Positions 17,101-25,524 of a stretch of 64,000 nucleotides of DNA are shown piece after piece. A program made the translations under genes and the position numbers. The DNA is taken from NCBI GenBank assembly GCA_938030665.1, contig CALHHY010000115.1, forward strand, positions 1 to 64,000. Reading direction: 5' to 3'. The notes under the pieces are model-generated. The model saw only the letters and a program-made list of their open reading frames with translations, ran no database searches and had not been told where the DNA came from. The first letter of the stretch is position 1. The number at the start of each line of letters is the position of its first letter. The DNA comes from an uncultured Litoreibacter sp. (GTDB taxonomy: Bacteria; Pseudomonadota; Alphaproteobacteria; Rhodobacterales; Rhodobacteraceae).

Positions 17101-17479
17101 TAAGTGGGTCCGACAGCGTTGCCTTGAAATCAGATGACAACAAATTCTCGCGCCAGCGGCTGCCAGTCCCCGTCACCAAGGCCAGTTCCCCATAAGTTTC
17201 GGCCAACTTTAGAGTCGACGCTACGCTGGCTTCCCCGTCGCGGCTGATGAATTGGCACAGCCGATCAAGCCCCGCGAGCGTGTAGGCCCCCATCTGCCCA
17301 TCATCCAGCAGTGGGTTTGCATCGTTCAACGCTGTACGAAGCCCGAGCTGCACCGGTGCGACCGGTGCCCGCTGGACCGCCGCATTGTCGGGGTCCAGAA
17401 GATCCGTGCAATTGGCGAAGGCCATCCCCGGCAGCAGCAGGAAGAAAACGGCCAGCAGCGTGTTACGCAATGCAATCAT
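14162..17479 (-). CDS. Exported membrane protein with degenerate GH18-like domain, CIS-linked
   Basis: An 1105-residue protein with a Sec signal peptide (residues 1-22, ending AFA). The mature part starts with a helical region resembling a peptidoglycan-binding fold (GLRTALNDANPLLDD, GAYTLAGLDRL). A long helical linker follows, with a Pro-rich break (about 440-460). A TIM-barrel-like domain begins at EVYSFYPFWF (about 650) and continues through GRVAYYGLEFD, KVDVAFDLRNW and DGLTLIFHGYEP. That last block sits where GH18 enzymes have DxxDxDxE, so the catalytic Glu is missing. Three hydrophobic helices close the protein (about 1000-1095). It is the last gene of the CIS operon, with its ATG overlapping the AAA ATPase stop by 4 nt. 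It is inferred to be a cell-wall and membrane anchor or docking protein for the injection apparatus. Confidence 0.65.
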   Translation of the reverse strand: MIALRNTLLAVFFLLLPGMAFANCTDLLDPDNAAVQRAPVAPVQLGLRTALNDANPLLDDGQMGAYTLAGLDRLCQFISRDGEASVASTLKLAETYGELALVTGTGSRWRENLLSSDFKATLSDPLTPQQQALPIRLAATPLMKAKVLGDQTAPFSCLQAVAATAESASAQAVMRQLYSSFDVVSPIELCRVLPMAGGATDFVDALEALGALERDFPGALGNLTDPEFGPWLAAQNAPTLIGMAGSPASVRDVIKRFRNRSPSVTQVASPNPCALNIAETSTTYFELTEEDIANIETSLDLEPLLMAFAEEHAELGSVERLWAELEQTLSGTLDDCILPTVRSVVLDTQNLGLSFELNAEETTNLVAEPELQDAKEVIEEFLDAAFPSEERLIAAIQTALSAQTLAEAELEIEKAADLLAAAAEPVAPLNDTPALSEEIPQPDAPPPPTTGVTDATALSLEQSLKNRSFIEALLAENFLPATKPELLKGQVRSTLRPIAEVQSAQKVAKELEMIVPAAKGGWSLTPKLRRAILAIPYIAEAKADATGGKLTERMKEVAGVQYPSLRLFQAALDTVPPADLQPVDRPLSDYLLNKIVNVALTEAPRSAAPRLTEGFAKEKCGCVPATNKQTEVYSFYPFWFAPVAPTVESAAALEETDAAEPMPHRIDFSLTGRVAYYGLEFDFVDPDAPAGQRDVILKHEDQWTAAKRSFVNEAHRHRGKVDVAFDLRNWQHWSIRNIEQAIAKISVQMAPFDKVPSYRLKDFAAALPTIFDTPQPDGLTLIFHGYEPNKMTPAEMDQMINIIKEVHAALPNRERLDINVAFDFARVADDLETGLFDELYDLLITRTIIVQEQARDNRGIPIPAKSVETERDTLKMISRILFFLERKTSDNKKGLRFRMEQGLFQGDERSNVLHSIIPVLPPGGHKNVQPTVKPKRLAAQRDTFGQFEDDAIYFRDNFAGIGFWPLPLVDGPETAELAKIIHGLFDQNRLPELFGSFETAFRDLCTVACPQRAYLSLIGMGLFAAMAVLTWRSYYSGNAEKLAFRVLMVGTVRLINLTLFLLLLVLTFCDSDAKVAPVLLGAFTLLVLVVWIGRLLNRARNGPMP

Positions 17480-18810
17480 GACGTTCGTCCTTCCTTTCGC
17501 ATTTCATTCTGGATCGCCTCCTTGAAATCTGCGGCCGCTAAGACCTCGCTTTCGCGTCGCAGGGCGGTGATCGCTGCATGGCGGACAACGTTGGAGATCG
17601 CGCCGCCGGTCAGCTCATGCGCGCGGGCTAGGCCGTTGATATCGACATCCGGCCCCACGGGAAGACCCTGCATAATGCCTTGCCAGATACGCCTGCGCGC
17701 AGCTTCATCAGGTCGGGTGAAGCCCAAGGCCATCTGAAACCTGCGAAAAAACGCGTCATCAATGTTGGACCGCAGGTTGGTGGCGAGGATCACCAGACTT
17801 TCGCAATCCTCGATGCGTTGCAGAAGGTAGGAAACCTCCTGATTGGCATAGCGGTCATTGGACGAACTCGTCGCAGTCCGTGCGCCGAACAAAGCGTCGG
17901 CTTCGTCAAAAAACAGAATCCACTCCCGTTCAGCTGCCATGTCAAAGACAAGGCCCAGGTTCTTCTCCGTCTCGCCGATATATTTGGAGACCACCATCGA
18001 CAGATCAATGCGGTAGACATCAAGCCCGGTTTGCTTGCCCAAAAGCGTGGCCGTCAGCGTCTTTCCAGTTCCGGGCGGGCCATAAAAAAGCGCCTTGAAC
18101 CCGCCCCCGAATTGGCGTTCCAGGTTCCAGTCCTTCAGGATCTTGTCTCTGTGGGTCAACCATGAGGTAATGCTGCCAAGCTGATGCAGCAGGGGCGCGG
18201 ACAGGACGAGGTCAGCCCAGTCAAGCTTGGTCGTCAGCCGCTTGGCCGGAAAACTGGGGGAGAAATCAGGCTTTGGCGCGACGCCATTGCACAATGTGAT
18301 CACACGATGCATCGCGAGATCAAGAAGGGTGCTCGGCGTGGCATTGTTACCCTCCAGCCCATTCAGTTGAAGCCCAAGGAACCGCCGCAACGGATGATCG
18401 GGGTCGAGCAATCGCATCGCCGCGATGCGGGACTGGGTTTGGGTGCCGGCGACAAGAAACAACGCCGTCTCTGTCGTTGGCTGAAAGCCGTACGGCCCTT
18501 GATGGCCACCGAATTGGGAGAACACACGATCAATCGCGGAGTTCTTGACGTAAAATGGGTCTAACACTGCCGAATTGACGTGTGGTGCCAAGGCCAACGC
18601 TTGAACCAGCCGGGCCTCAACGTCCAGCGCGTATGTTTTGATCGACGCGCCAAGTGCGGTATCGATTCCGTGCATCGGTACGGGTGGCAAAGCGAGCGCA
18701 TCGGTTTCACCCGCAAAGAAATGCGTCAGGCGCGCCTCGATCACTGCGCCAAGCCATTCCAGCTCTGCCGCGACCGCCGAGGCGTTGAGAGTATGGGCCG
18801 CATCAGTCAT
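17476..18810 (-). CDS. AAA+ ATPase of the contractile injection system (Afp15-like)
   Basis: A 444-residue ATPase. The N-terminal half (about 1-200) is the family-specific region of CIS ATPases, and the C-terminal half is a classical AAA+ module: Walker A GPPGTGKT (244-251), Walker B ILFFDEAD (298-305), and an arginine-finger region near NIDDAFFRRF (about 350). Every Afp/PVC/MAC-type cluster carries one such ATPase; it acts in the cytoplasm, probably in assembly or cargo loading. The start at 18810 is chosen because a longer frame (from 18861) would sit inside the tape-measure gene. The remaining overlap is 8 nt. Confidence 0.85.
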   Translation of the reverse strand: MTDAAHTLNASAVAAELEWLGAVIEARLTHFFAGETDALALPPVPMHGIDTALGASIKTYALDVEARLVQALALAPHVNSAVLDPFYVKNSAIDRVFSQFGGHQGPYGFQPTTETALFLVAGTQTQSRIAAMRLLDPDHPLRRFLGLQLNGLEGNNATPSTLLDLAMHRVITLCNGVAPKPDFSPSFPAKRLTTKLDWADLVLSAPLLHQLGSITSWLTHRDKILKDWNLERQFGGGFKALFYGPPGTGKTLTATLLGKQTGLDVYRIDLSMVVSKYIGETEKNLGLVFDMAAEREWILFFDEADALFGARTATSSSNDRYANQEVSYLLQRIEDCESLVILATNLRSNIDDAFFRRFQMALGFTRPDEAARRRIWQGIMQGLPVGPDVDINGLARAHELTGGAISNVVRHAAITALRRESEVLAAADFKEAIQNEMRKEGRTS

Positions 18811-21800
18811 TGCGGTCCCTCCAGTGAACATGACAGGGTATGCGCATCCATGGCAGCGCAACCGGCGTAATGGGCCAAGGCAATCCGTCCAGTAGCATGT
18901 CGAACGGTCCCGGCAGCACGTGCAGATGGGTGCCGGTATCGTCCGCCGTCAGACTGCCGGGACGCACCAAAAACGTTTCGCGCAGCCCGTCGGGCGACGT
19001 TTTCCCAAGTCTGCCCCATTGCGCCACGACTGCCGCAAGTAGCCCCTCAATCAGCGCTTCCGTTTCCTCATTCAGCGGCCGCTGCGTAAGTTCGGGCCGC
19101 CCCTCAAGCCCTAGCAGGACATAATGCAATGCATCCGGCCGGCCATGTGATCCGGTGAGACCCTGCAGCACGCTGAAAGCATAATCGCGGCGCGTCTCAA
19201 TGATCTGGCGGTCGGCGTCCAGAATCTCCAATCGCTCAAATAGGAGCCGAAGATGCGGATGGAGCAGCACGAGTCCTGCGTGGTCTGTGATCACATCCTG
19301 GGGCCCGGCGGATGAAGAAGGCGTTTTGCTATCCTCACGAGGCTCAACCGTCTGGTCACTTAGCGATGCCGGTGCGGTTGTCCCGATGTCGGTCAGAACC
19401 GCATCAACCGCAGCGGCAAGCTCATGTCGAAGCGCCGGCCGGGGACCGCCGACCTGATAGGATAGACGTGTCGAAAGGACGCGCGCCAAATCGATCCGCT
19501 CGCTAGTATCTGGCGCAAGCCTTTCAAGACTGGCCGCGACCGAGCCGGCGAGACTCTGTGGAAACGACAAACTCAGAATGCTGAACTCCAGCAGAAAAAA
19601 ATCCTTTGGGGTCGGTATGTTTGACTTTGGCAAAGGCGGCGTATGGGTGGAGTCGTCGCCGCCCAAATCGCCGTGCTTTGCATCAAAAACGTGCCGGTAG
19701 CGTTCTGGAAGCGCCTCCCAGAGCAGTTCGAAATGGCCCCTGTGGATGATAATGTTCGTAGAACCAATAGTGTCTAACAAGCTAGAAAGCACTTCCGCTT
19801 GAGCTTGCTGCACGCCGGACGATAACGGATTCTTCTGAAGTCTCTCCACCAAGAGCGTCAAAGCCTTGCGGTGCTTATTTCGCGAGGTCACCTGCGCCCG
19901 GGGGTTATCGACGTCCGTCGGAATTGTATTGTTCAGACTTACTACGGAGTTGCCGGAAATCGATGAACGATCTCTCCGTTCCCGCCCAGCTTGCGCCTCG
20001 GTCGGTTGGTCAGCTGCGTCCGCTGTTCTTGTGATCACATTCACAGCAACCCCTTGTAACAAGTCTTGCAAAAGAGCTGTTTTTGCGTCTTTGCCCCCCT
20101 GCTTATCGTCGACATTGTTGCGAACATATCGGCGCGCGTCTGGGTGAAGTTGTGCAAGCGCAACGGAGATTAATTGATCTTGCGTCGCGTCAGAAAGCGC
20201 CTGCAACAGCAGGCCCAGCTGCCCATGATACCGACCTGCAAATGCGCGAAGCTGGTGGAATGTTATTGCCGGATCATCCGTTAGGCATTCCCAGAAAGCC
20301 AGGTCACCCTTCTGGACCACATCCGGTGACTGAGATTGCTCGGACCGCCTGCGATTGTCGTTCGGCGTAGCTGAGGCCCGCTTAGACCGGGTTCTCTTTG
20401 ATTGATTTTTGAGGTTGCTACCTGCGGTCGACCTGCCATCCGACGGTCCTGAAAGATCAGAGAAATCGATGGGCCGTTCGTCAAGAAGTGTACGCATCAA
20501 GCGTCTGAGTTTCTCAGGTTGGTCTGCGTAACTTGCGACAAAAGAGGCAAGCGTTGCGCGGAAACGTTCGGCGCCATCCGGAGCCAGCCGGTCGCAAAGC
20601 GTCGCGATGTCTTCCGCGGCAGCAGTACAAATAAACGGCTCTAACCCAGCAGAATTTTCGTTCCACAATCTCCGCAAGGTTTCAGCAGAAGCGCTTACAA
20701 ACTGATCTCTGGTCAACGGTTGAACCGGGTCCAGATGATTGAAGAAGCCAGCAACCCCCACCTGAAGACGCATCACATCGTCCTTATGCTGGCCGACCAT
20801 GCCAATCATATGATGCGCCGCGTTCGGTAGAAAGATCGCAAGATAATCGGCCAGACGGCCAAATGGCGCCGTTTCCAGTACCCTCATCCGTTGCTTAGCG
20901 CTGAGCTTTGCGATGCGAGCAAACTCCTGATGCCAATCCGGCTCGTTGCCTCTAGGGCTATCGCGGCTATAACCAACGTTCGCTGACCCCAGTCTTCGCT
21001 CAATATCAGCCCGGTCCGGGCTTCGAATGGTTTTGAAATCACTCGATGCGCGCGAAGTTAAGTTTTCAAAATTGATGGCAGCCCCGTGGAGTAGTGCCCG
21101 CAATAGCAGTAACCGCTGATCGGTAGACTGAGGCTCCTCACCCAGAACCTGTTTAAGCTTCTGGCGCAATTCGGCGGCCCCTTGGGGGATCAGGTTGATC
21201 AGCAGTTTACGCTGTTCGTTGTCATCAAGTTCCTCGAAATGAGTCTCCAACTGGGTGGGATTGGCTCGCCAAAGCGCTCTTATTGCAGAATGACGATTTG
21301 ACTGATCGGCCGATTTCTTATCCCGCGGGAAAAGCTCTGCATTATAATCTGAACCAGCCAGAAGCGCGCGCAGGCTCGCATGCGACTTTCCGGGTTGATT
21401 GAAAACAGAGAGGATCGTCTGAACGTCGCGGTCCAGCTCAGAAGCGGGGCTTTGAGACGCCAGGAGCGCCCAAATACGATCCCGCCGCTGTTTGGGAATA
21501 TGCGCCTGAACGGCCTCGTTCAAAGCGACAGAGTTCGTCCGACTAAGCGCTCTTAGACCTGCATGCGATATACCTGTCCGACCGAAGACAGCAAGAAGCG
21601 TCTCGATGTCCTGATCCAATTCTGAGGATAGCATGGTTGACCGTACCGGAGCATCGGGCAACGTTTGCGACCCCTCATGGTCAGAGTCTTGTGCCAAGAA
21701 ATTGGTCAGAAGCGGCAGCACCACAGCCGCCGCAAGCAGCGCTGACTTCTGGTCGATCTCCAGATCGTTCGACACGCCCTCAAAGCTCGCCAGAAGCTCG

Positions 21801-22534
21801 GACACATGGTTCTGTACGTCCTCAAGCCAGAAACGATGCGCCTCCAGCTGTTGGACCATGAGCGCATCCCCGCCGCTGTCAGGTCCGTCTGCAAACGGTA
21901 AAGAGCGCTGGAGAATTGCGATGACACTCGAATGCGGCCCCGGTTCCTCTTGAACAAGATAACTCGGCGATGTGAGTTGGTCTTGCAGACGCGCGATGTC
22001 CGCAGCGGACCAGCTTTCATACATCCTCTGACGTCGTGTAGATGTAGAGAATAGGCTGGAATAGAGCCTTTCTTGGTGTTCAGGGTACTGTGCAATATGC
22101 GAAGCGATAATCTGTCGCGCCTTTGCGGCGGAGAGCCGCAAAAGATCGGCGGCCGTTGGCGGTGTGAACGGGTCTGACCCGCGTTCGGTGGGTGCCTCTA
22201 AATTGTCATCTCCCGGACCCTGACCCGGCCAGATCACATAAGGAGCCAGCGCGTTGCGCAGCTTCTGTGCGAAGACGTAGCGCAGCTCTGCCCAGTCCGG
22301 GGGATCGGACCAGTGCCCTAGGTCAATCTCCAATATCTCAACGTCGGCAAGTGCCTGGCGGAGAGGCCCAGCATCCAACACCTGCTCCAACACGGGCAGG
22401 ACCTCTGCTTTCAAGGCCACCGCAAGGCTATCCAGCGTGGCGAGCGAACTATTCAAAGCTTCGACATGCAAGTCCGTCTGCAGGATGCCGATGCGCGGAC
22501 GGACGCGTGCCTTTGAGGTCACCGGCGCGCTCAT
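18803..22534 (-). CDS. Contractile injection system tape measure protein
   Basis: A 1243-residue protein of the CIS_TMP family, thought to set tube length and fill the lumen during assembly. The N-terminal family signature is clear (VLPVLEQVLD, then EILEIDLGHW at residues about 67-76), as is the C-terminal one (GLVLLHPHLRLLFERL, then GLRETFLVRPGSL, FDMLLDGLPWPI and ALPWM near the end). Residues about 305-400 contain two diverged copies of an ELD-D-LL-VF-GKSHA-LRALL unit. The middle (about 20000-22000) has visibly lower GC than its neighbours. It overlaps the upstream baseplate gene by 4 nt. The roughly 1000-residue centre shows no domain I recognise. Confidence 0.85.
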   Translation of the reverse strand: MSAPVTSKARVRPRIGILQTDLHVEALNSSLATLDSLAVALKAEVLPVLEQVLDAGPLRQALADVEILEIDLGHWSDPPDWAELRYVFAQKLRNALAPYVIWPGQGPGDDNLEAPTERGSDPFTPPTAADLLRLSAAKARQIIASHIAQYPEHQERLYSSLFSTSTRRQRMYESWSAADIARLQDQLTSPSYLVQEEPGPHSSVIAILQRSLPFADGPDSGGDALMVQQLEAHRFWLEDVQNHVSELLASFEGVSNDLEIDQKSALLAAAVVLPLLTNFLAQDSDHEGSQTLPDAPVRSTMLSSELDQDIETLLAVFGRTGISHAGLRALSRTNSVALNEAVQAHIPKQRRDRIWALLASQSPASELDRDVQTILSVFNQPGKSHASLRALLAGSDYNAELFPRDKKSADQSNRHSAIRALWRANPTQLETHFEELDDNEQRKLLINLIPQGAAELRQKLKQVLGEEPQSTDQRLLLLRALLHGAAINFENLTSRASSDFKTIRSPDRADIERRLGSANVGYSRDSPRGNEPDWHQEFARIAKLSAKQRMRVLETAPFGRLADYLAIFLPNAAHHMIGMVGQHKDDVMRLQVGVAGFFNHLDPVQPLTRDQFVSASAETLRRLWNENSAGLEPFICTAAAEDIATLCDRLAPDGAERFRATLASFVASYADQPEKLRRLMRTLLDERPIDFSDLSGPSDGRSTAGSNLKNQSKRTRSKRASATPNDNRRRSEQSQSPDVVQKGDLAFWECLTDDPAITFHQLRAFAGRYHGQLGLLLQALSDATQDQLISVALAQLHPDARRYVRNNVDDKQGGKDAKTALLQDLLQGVAVNVITRTADAADQPTEAQAGRERRDRSSISGNSVVSLNNTIPTDVDNPRAQVTSRNKHRKALTLLVERLQKNPLSSGVQQAQAEVLSSLLDTIGSTNIIIHRGHFELLWEALPERYRHVFDAKHGDLGGDDSTHTPPLPKSNIPTPKDFFLLEFSILSLSFPQSLAGSVAASLERLAPDTSERIDLARVLSTRLSYQVGGPRPALRHELAAAVDAVLTDIGTTAPASLSDQTVEPREDSKTPSSSAGPQDVITDHAGLVLLHPHLRLLFERLEILDADRQIIETRRDYAFSVLQGLTGSHGRPDALHYVLLGLEGRPELTQRPLNEETEALIEGLLAAVVAQWGRLGKTSPDGLRETFLVRPGSLTADDTGTHLHVLPGPFDMLLDGLPWPITPVALPWMRIPCHVHWRDRND

Positions 22535-24666
22535 TGTGCCGGCTCCAGCGTTTGTAGAAACGCATGTAATTCGAGTTGACCGTCAGGCGTTGGCTTGATT
22601 TCACGCAACTCTTCAAACCGGGCCATGTGAGGGTGATCCAGCCAAAAGACGTCAATCTTCACATGCGCAGGAGCCAGCCGCTGAACCAGCTGCGCGACAT
22701 AACCGCGGTAGGCATCCAATCGGGTGCGAGCGGTCCAACTTGTGATCAACAATCTTGCGCAATTGGCACGATAAGGCGCGCGGCTTCCAGCGAAGCCAAC
22801 ATCCTCGATCAGGTAACAGCCTTCACTGCGTTCGTGGAGCGCCCGCCAGCTGGCGCGCAGCCGGTGCACTGTCTCAAGGCCATCCGTTTTGTCCAGACCA
22901 GCTGCGATCAGAATAGGCTCTAATCCATCGGAATAGTCAAATAATACCTGCCATCCTTTGTTGTCGTCTGGGGCCATAGTGAAGGCAAACGGATCAGCGG
23001 CTCGGGCGTATAGGGCCGGTGAAAGCACACCTTCTGACACCCAAGGGGACTGTTCACGCAAGATCGCGTCATCATAGGGGAGGGCCTGATCGTCCAGGGG
23101 CACCAACATGTCAAACGGGTTCAGATCGCGCCTGCGTTCGGGATTGGCCACGCGGGCTGGCTGCTGTGGCGCCTCCGCGGCAAGTTGAAAACCACAGGCG
23201 GTAAGGGGCGCGGCGGCATTGCCTGGTGTGATCGGCAAATCAGCGAGCAAGCCAAGATAGCCCAAAAACCCGCCGATCGTCCAGCCGCCGGGTCCCACGC
23301 CCTTCGCTGCGTTGATCTCGGTCAGGGCATGCAGGATGCGTTGCCGCCAGGCCAGCTCGAACGCGTGCCGCTCGCGGGCGCTGCGGTAATGATGCAGCCC
23401 CGTGTGCCGGGTAGCAGGCAGAGTTTCACCATGAAGCGCGATACGGTAGTCCAGCAGCGCGATGCGCTGACGGTAAAGCACAGGATCGTCCAAGGCCGGA
23501 TCGGTCCGCGCCGCGAATATGGCCGGAAGTTCCGCCAACGCTGTGCGGTGCAAATCCAAATGTGTCTCTAAACTGTTACGAAACGCGGCAAGTGGCACGT
23601 CTGAGCGGTCGTGCTGATACCCATGAGCCGGATACAGTCCGGGTAAAAGCGTATCCACATGCGCTGCTTCAAATGACCGATCTTGGCCGCCATAGCGCAC
23701 TTGCCAATCAGCTTGCGTGACATGGTGATGCGTGGTGCTGATCTGCTCCGCAGTGATACGCATCAGCTCTTCCCGGATGGTCGCCGCGGACAGGTCGACG
23801 TTCAGCCCATTCAGCGTGAAATCCAGACCGACCTGACCATCGGTAACCGGGCGGACCGTGGCGTAGAAATTCGGCACCCCGGTGCTGCGACGGTCCAGCG
23901 GGTCTAGCTCAAGCTCGGTGATGTTGCGGATACCGGGAATATCGCGCAGCGTTTTGAGATGCGCGTGCAGGTCGGGGGACCGCGTCCGCCGCGCCCCGCT
24001 GCGCCGCCAAAGGGCAATGGGATCGTCATACACATCGTCTCGCGTCGCCCCGATGACGGTCGTGCGCGTGTAAGGCAGCCCCCGAAGAATGACGGACACG
24101 GCGTGGTAAAGCTCTGCTGCGACCCGCTCCGGCAGGACGGTATCGCTGATCTCGACCTCGCCTTTCAGGATCACGCGCTGCTGTTTGGCAATGACGACAC
24201 GGCCCAACCCGGTGCAAAGCGGCCGAATGCGGGCAAACCCTTCGCGGACGATGGTTTCAAGCCGCTTCGCCCCGATTTGATCTTCGGCCGGAACCACCAC
24301 CGCGTCGTATAACCCCGGCTCCCGAGCAGGATCGACCCAGGCACGGGCAACCCCGGGAAGGTCGGATAGATACGCATTGAGGTCCTGCAAGGTCACGGGT
24401 GCGCTGCGCAGAACCTTTCGCGGGTTGTATTGAGGATGCTCAACGCCTGCTGCAAATGCCCCGTTCTGATCCGTCAGCAGGTCTCGCACCGGAAAATCAG
24501 CCTGATAGGCGGTCTGGCTTAGGGCGAAACACGTCTGCTCCAACAGGGTGACGCCGGGGTCGTGCAGGTTGTAGTCGGTCCATAACTCGCCCGAGGCATG
24601 TTGCGCGTGGTCTATCGCCTCCCGGCGCAGCTCGGCAAAGGTGATATGAGGCGGGTTATCCGTCAT
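22531..24666 (-). CDS. CIS baseplate protein J2 (Afp12-like)
   Basis: A 711-residue baseplate wedge protein. It opens with the family block DYNLHDPGVTLLEQTCFALSQ (residues about 32-52), continues through a region homologous to gpJ/gp6-type wedge proteins (LNAYLSDLPGVARAWVDP, about 95-112) and a central DIPGIRNITELEL, and ends in a domain with HVKIDVFWLDHP. It pairs with the larger J1 protein to form the baseplate wedges that hold the sheath until firing. Both junctions are 4-nt ATGA overlaps. Confidence 0.85.
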   Translation of the reverse strand: MTDNPPHITFAELRREAIDHAQHASGELWTDYNLHDPGVTLLEQTCFALSQTAYQADFPVRDLLTDQNGAFAAGVEHPQYNPRKVLRSAPVTLQDLNAYLSDLPGVARAWVDPAREPGLYDAVVVPAEDQIGAKRLETIVREGFARIRPLCTGLGRVVIAKQQRVILKGEVEISDTVLPERVAAELYHAVSVILRGLPYTRTTVIGATRDDVYDDPIALWRRSGARRTRSPDLHAHLKTLRDIPGIRNITELELDPLDRRSTGVPNFYATVRPVTDGQVGLDFTLNGLNVDLSAATIREELMRITAEQISTTHHHVTQADWQVRYGGQDRSFEAAHVDTLLPGLYPAHGYQHDRSDVPLAAFRNSLETHLDLHRTALAELPAIFAARTDPALDDPVLYRQRIALLDYRIALHGETLPATRHTGLHHYRSARERHAFELAWRQRILHALTEINAAKGVGPGGWTIGGFLGYLGLLADLPITPGNAAAPLTACGFQLAAEAPQQPARVANPERRRDLNPFDMLVPLDDQALPYDDAILREQSPWVSEGVLSPALYARAADPFAFTMAPDDNKGWQVLFDYSDGLEPILIAAGLDKTDGLETVHRLRASWRALHERSEGCYLIEDVGFAGSRAPYRANCARLLITSWTARTRLDAYRGYVAQLVQRLAPAHVKIDVFWLDHPHMARFEELREIKPTPDGQLELHAFLQTLEPAQ

Positions 24667-25523
24667 AGCAGATCCGGATCACGTGGCGGCTGCCCCCGTG
24701 ACCCGCGCATCGTCTGATCAAACCAGAGCCGCGTAAGTCGGTACTGGATCGTGTGCTTGCCACCGAAATCGGCATTTGTGCAAATCTGCAACCGGAAGTG
24801 ATGCGGCGCGGGGTCCTTCACCCAACGCAACCGGATGCGATCCGCGTAGCTGCCATACATCGCGGTTTGCGTTCTGATCTGGCGGCGCCTGAATATCCAA
24901 TTCAACACCCGGTTACGCGGATGGTAGGCGTTCATCGCGATGGCATAGAGCATCGAGTAGCGCCCCTGCCCCTCCTGCCCGCCTGCGCCCGCGACCACCT
25001 CAAAGGCCTGACAGCCGGTCATCTCCTTCGTGATGTCCTGCCATTTGCCGTTGGCGTAGACCTCCTTGACCCCGGCGCTTTCAACCCCGATCCGGCCATG
25101 CATCCGGGCGACCCCGTTTACGTCAAGCGGCCAGGTCGGCTTGTGAAGCCCGATGCCCACCTGCCCGGCAGCGTCAATGCTAATACCGCGTTCAGGCACC
25201 GCATCATTGGCATCTGGCGGTTTGTTAGGGTCTAGTTTATGGGCATTCTTCCCTTTGTCAGGGCGGATATGTAACGCGCCGGGATTGGTATCACCATGCT
25301 CGATCACCCATGATGGGGACGGGGTGCCATAATCCTCATAAAGGCTCATCACCTTTAGCGATGACCCGACCGAGCTCAGCTTCAGCCCGTCAATATCGGT
25401 TTTGTCGAACCCGTCCTCGACCTGATTCACACTGCTGTCGATCAGGTCACGGTAATGGCTTGCGCTTGGCAGCGCGCCATCGCGAAAGAAGGATTTTAAC
25501 GTTGTGCGGTCCGTTTTGCTCAC
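24663..25523 (-). CDS. Short tail-fibre-like protein between the two baseplate genes
   Basis: A 286-residue protein starting with GTG. The N-terminal 60 residues (LKSFFRDGALPSASHYRDLI, VNQVEDGF) would bind the baseplate. The centre carries the classic fibre motif GISIDAAGQVGIG...PLDVNGVARMHGRIG (about 123-163), seen in trimeric phage fibres before the receptor-binding tip. The last 130 residues form a compact basic and aromatic domain with no recognised relative. It is probably the receptor or surface contact element of the CIS; at this size it is a short spike and not a long fibre. One base separates it from the J1 stop. Confidence 0.6.
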   Translation of the reverse strand: MSKTDRTTLKSFFRDGALPSASHYRDLIDSSVNQVEDGFDKTDIDGLKLSSVGSSLKVMSLYEDYGTPSPSWVIEHGDTNPGALHIRPDKGKNAHKLDPNKPPDANDAVPERGISIDAAGQVGIGLHKPTWPLDVNGVARMHGRIGVESAGVKEVYANGKWQDITKEMTGCQAFEVVAGAGGQEGQGRYSMLYAIAMNAYHPRNRVLNWIFRRRQIRTQTAMYGSYADRIRLRWVKDPAPHHFRLQICTNADFGGKHTIQYRLTRLWFDQTMRGSRGQPPRDPDLL

Positions 25524-25524
25524 G

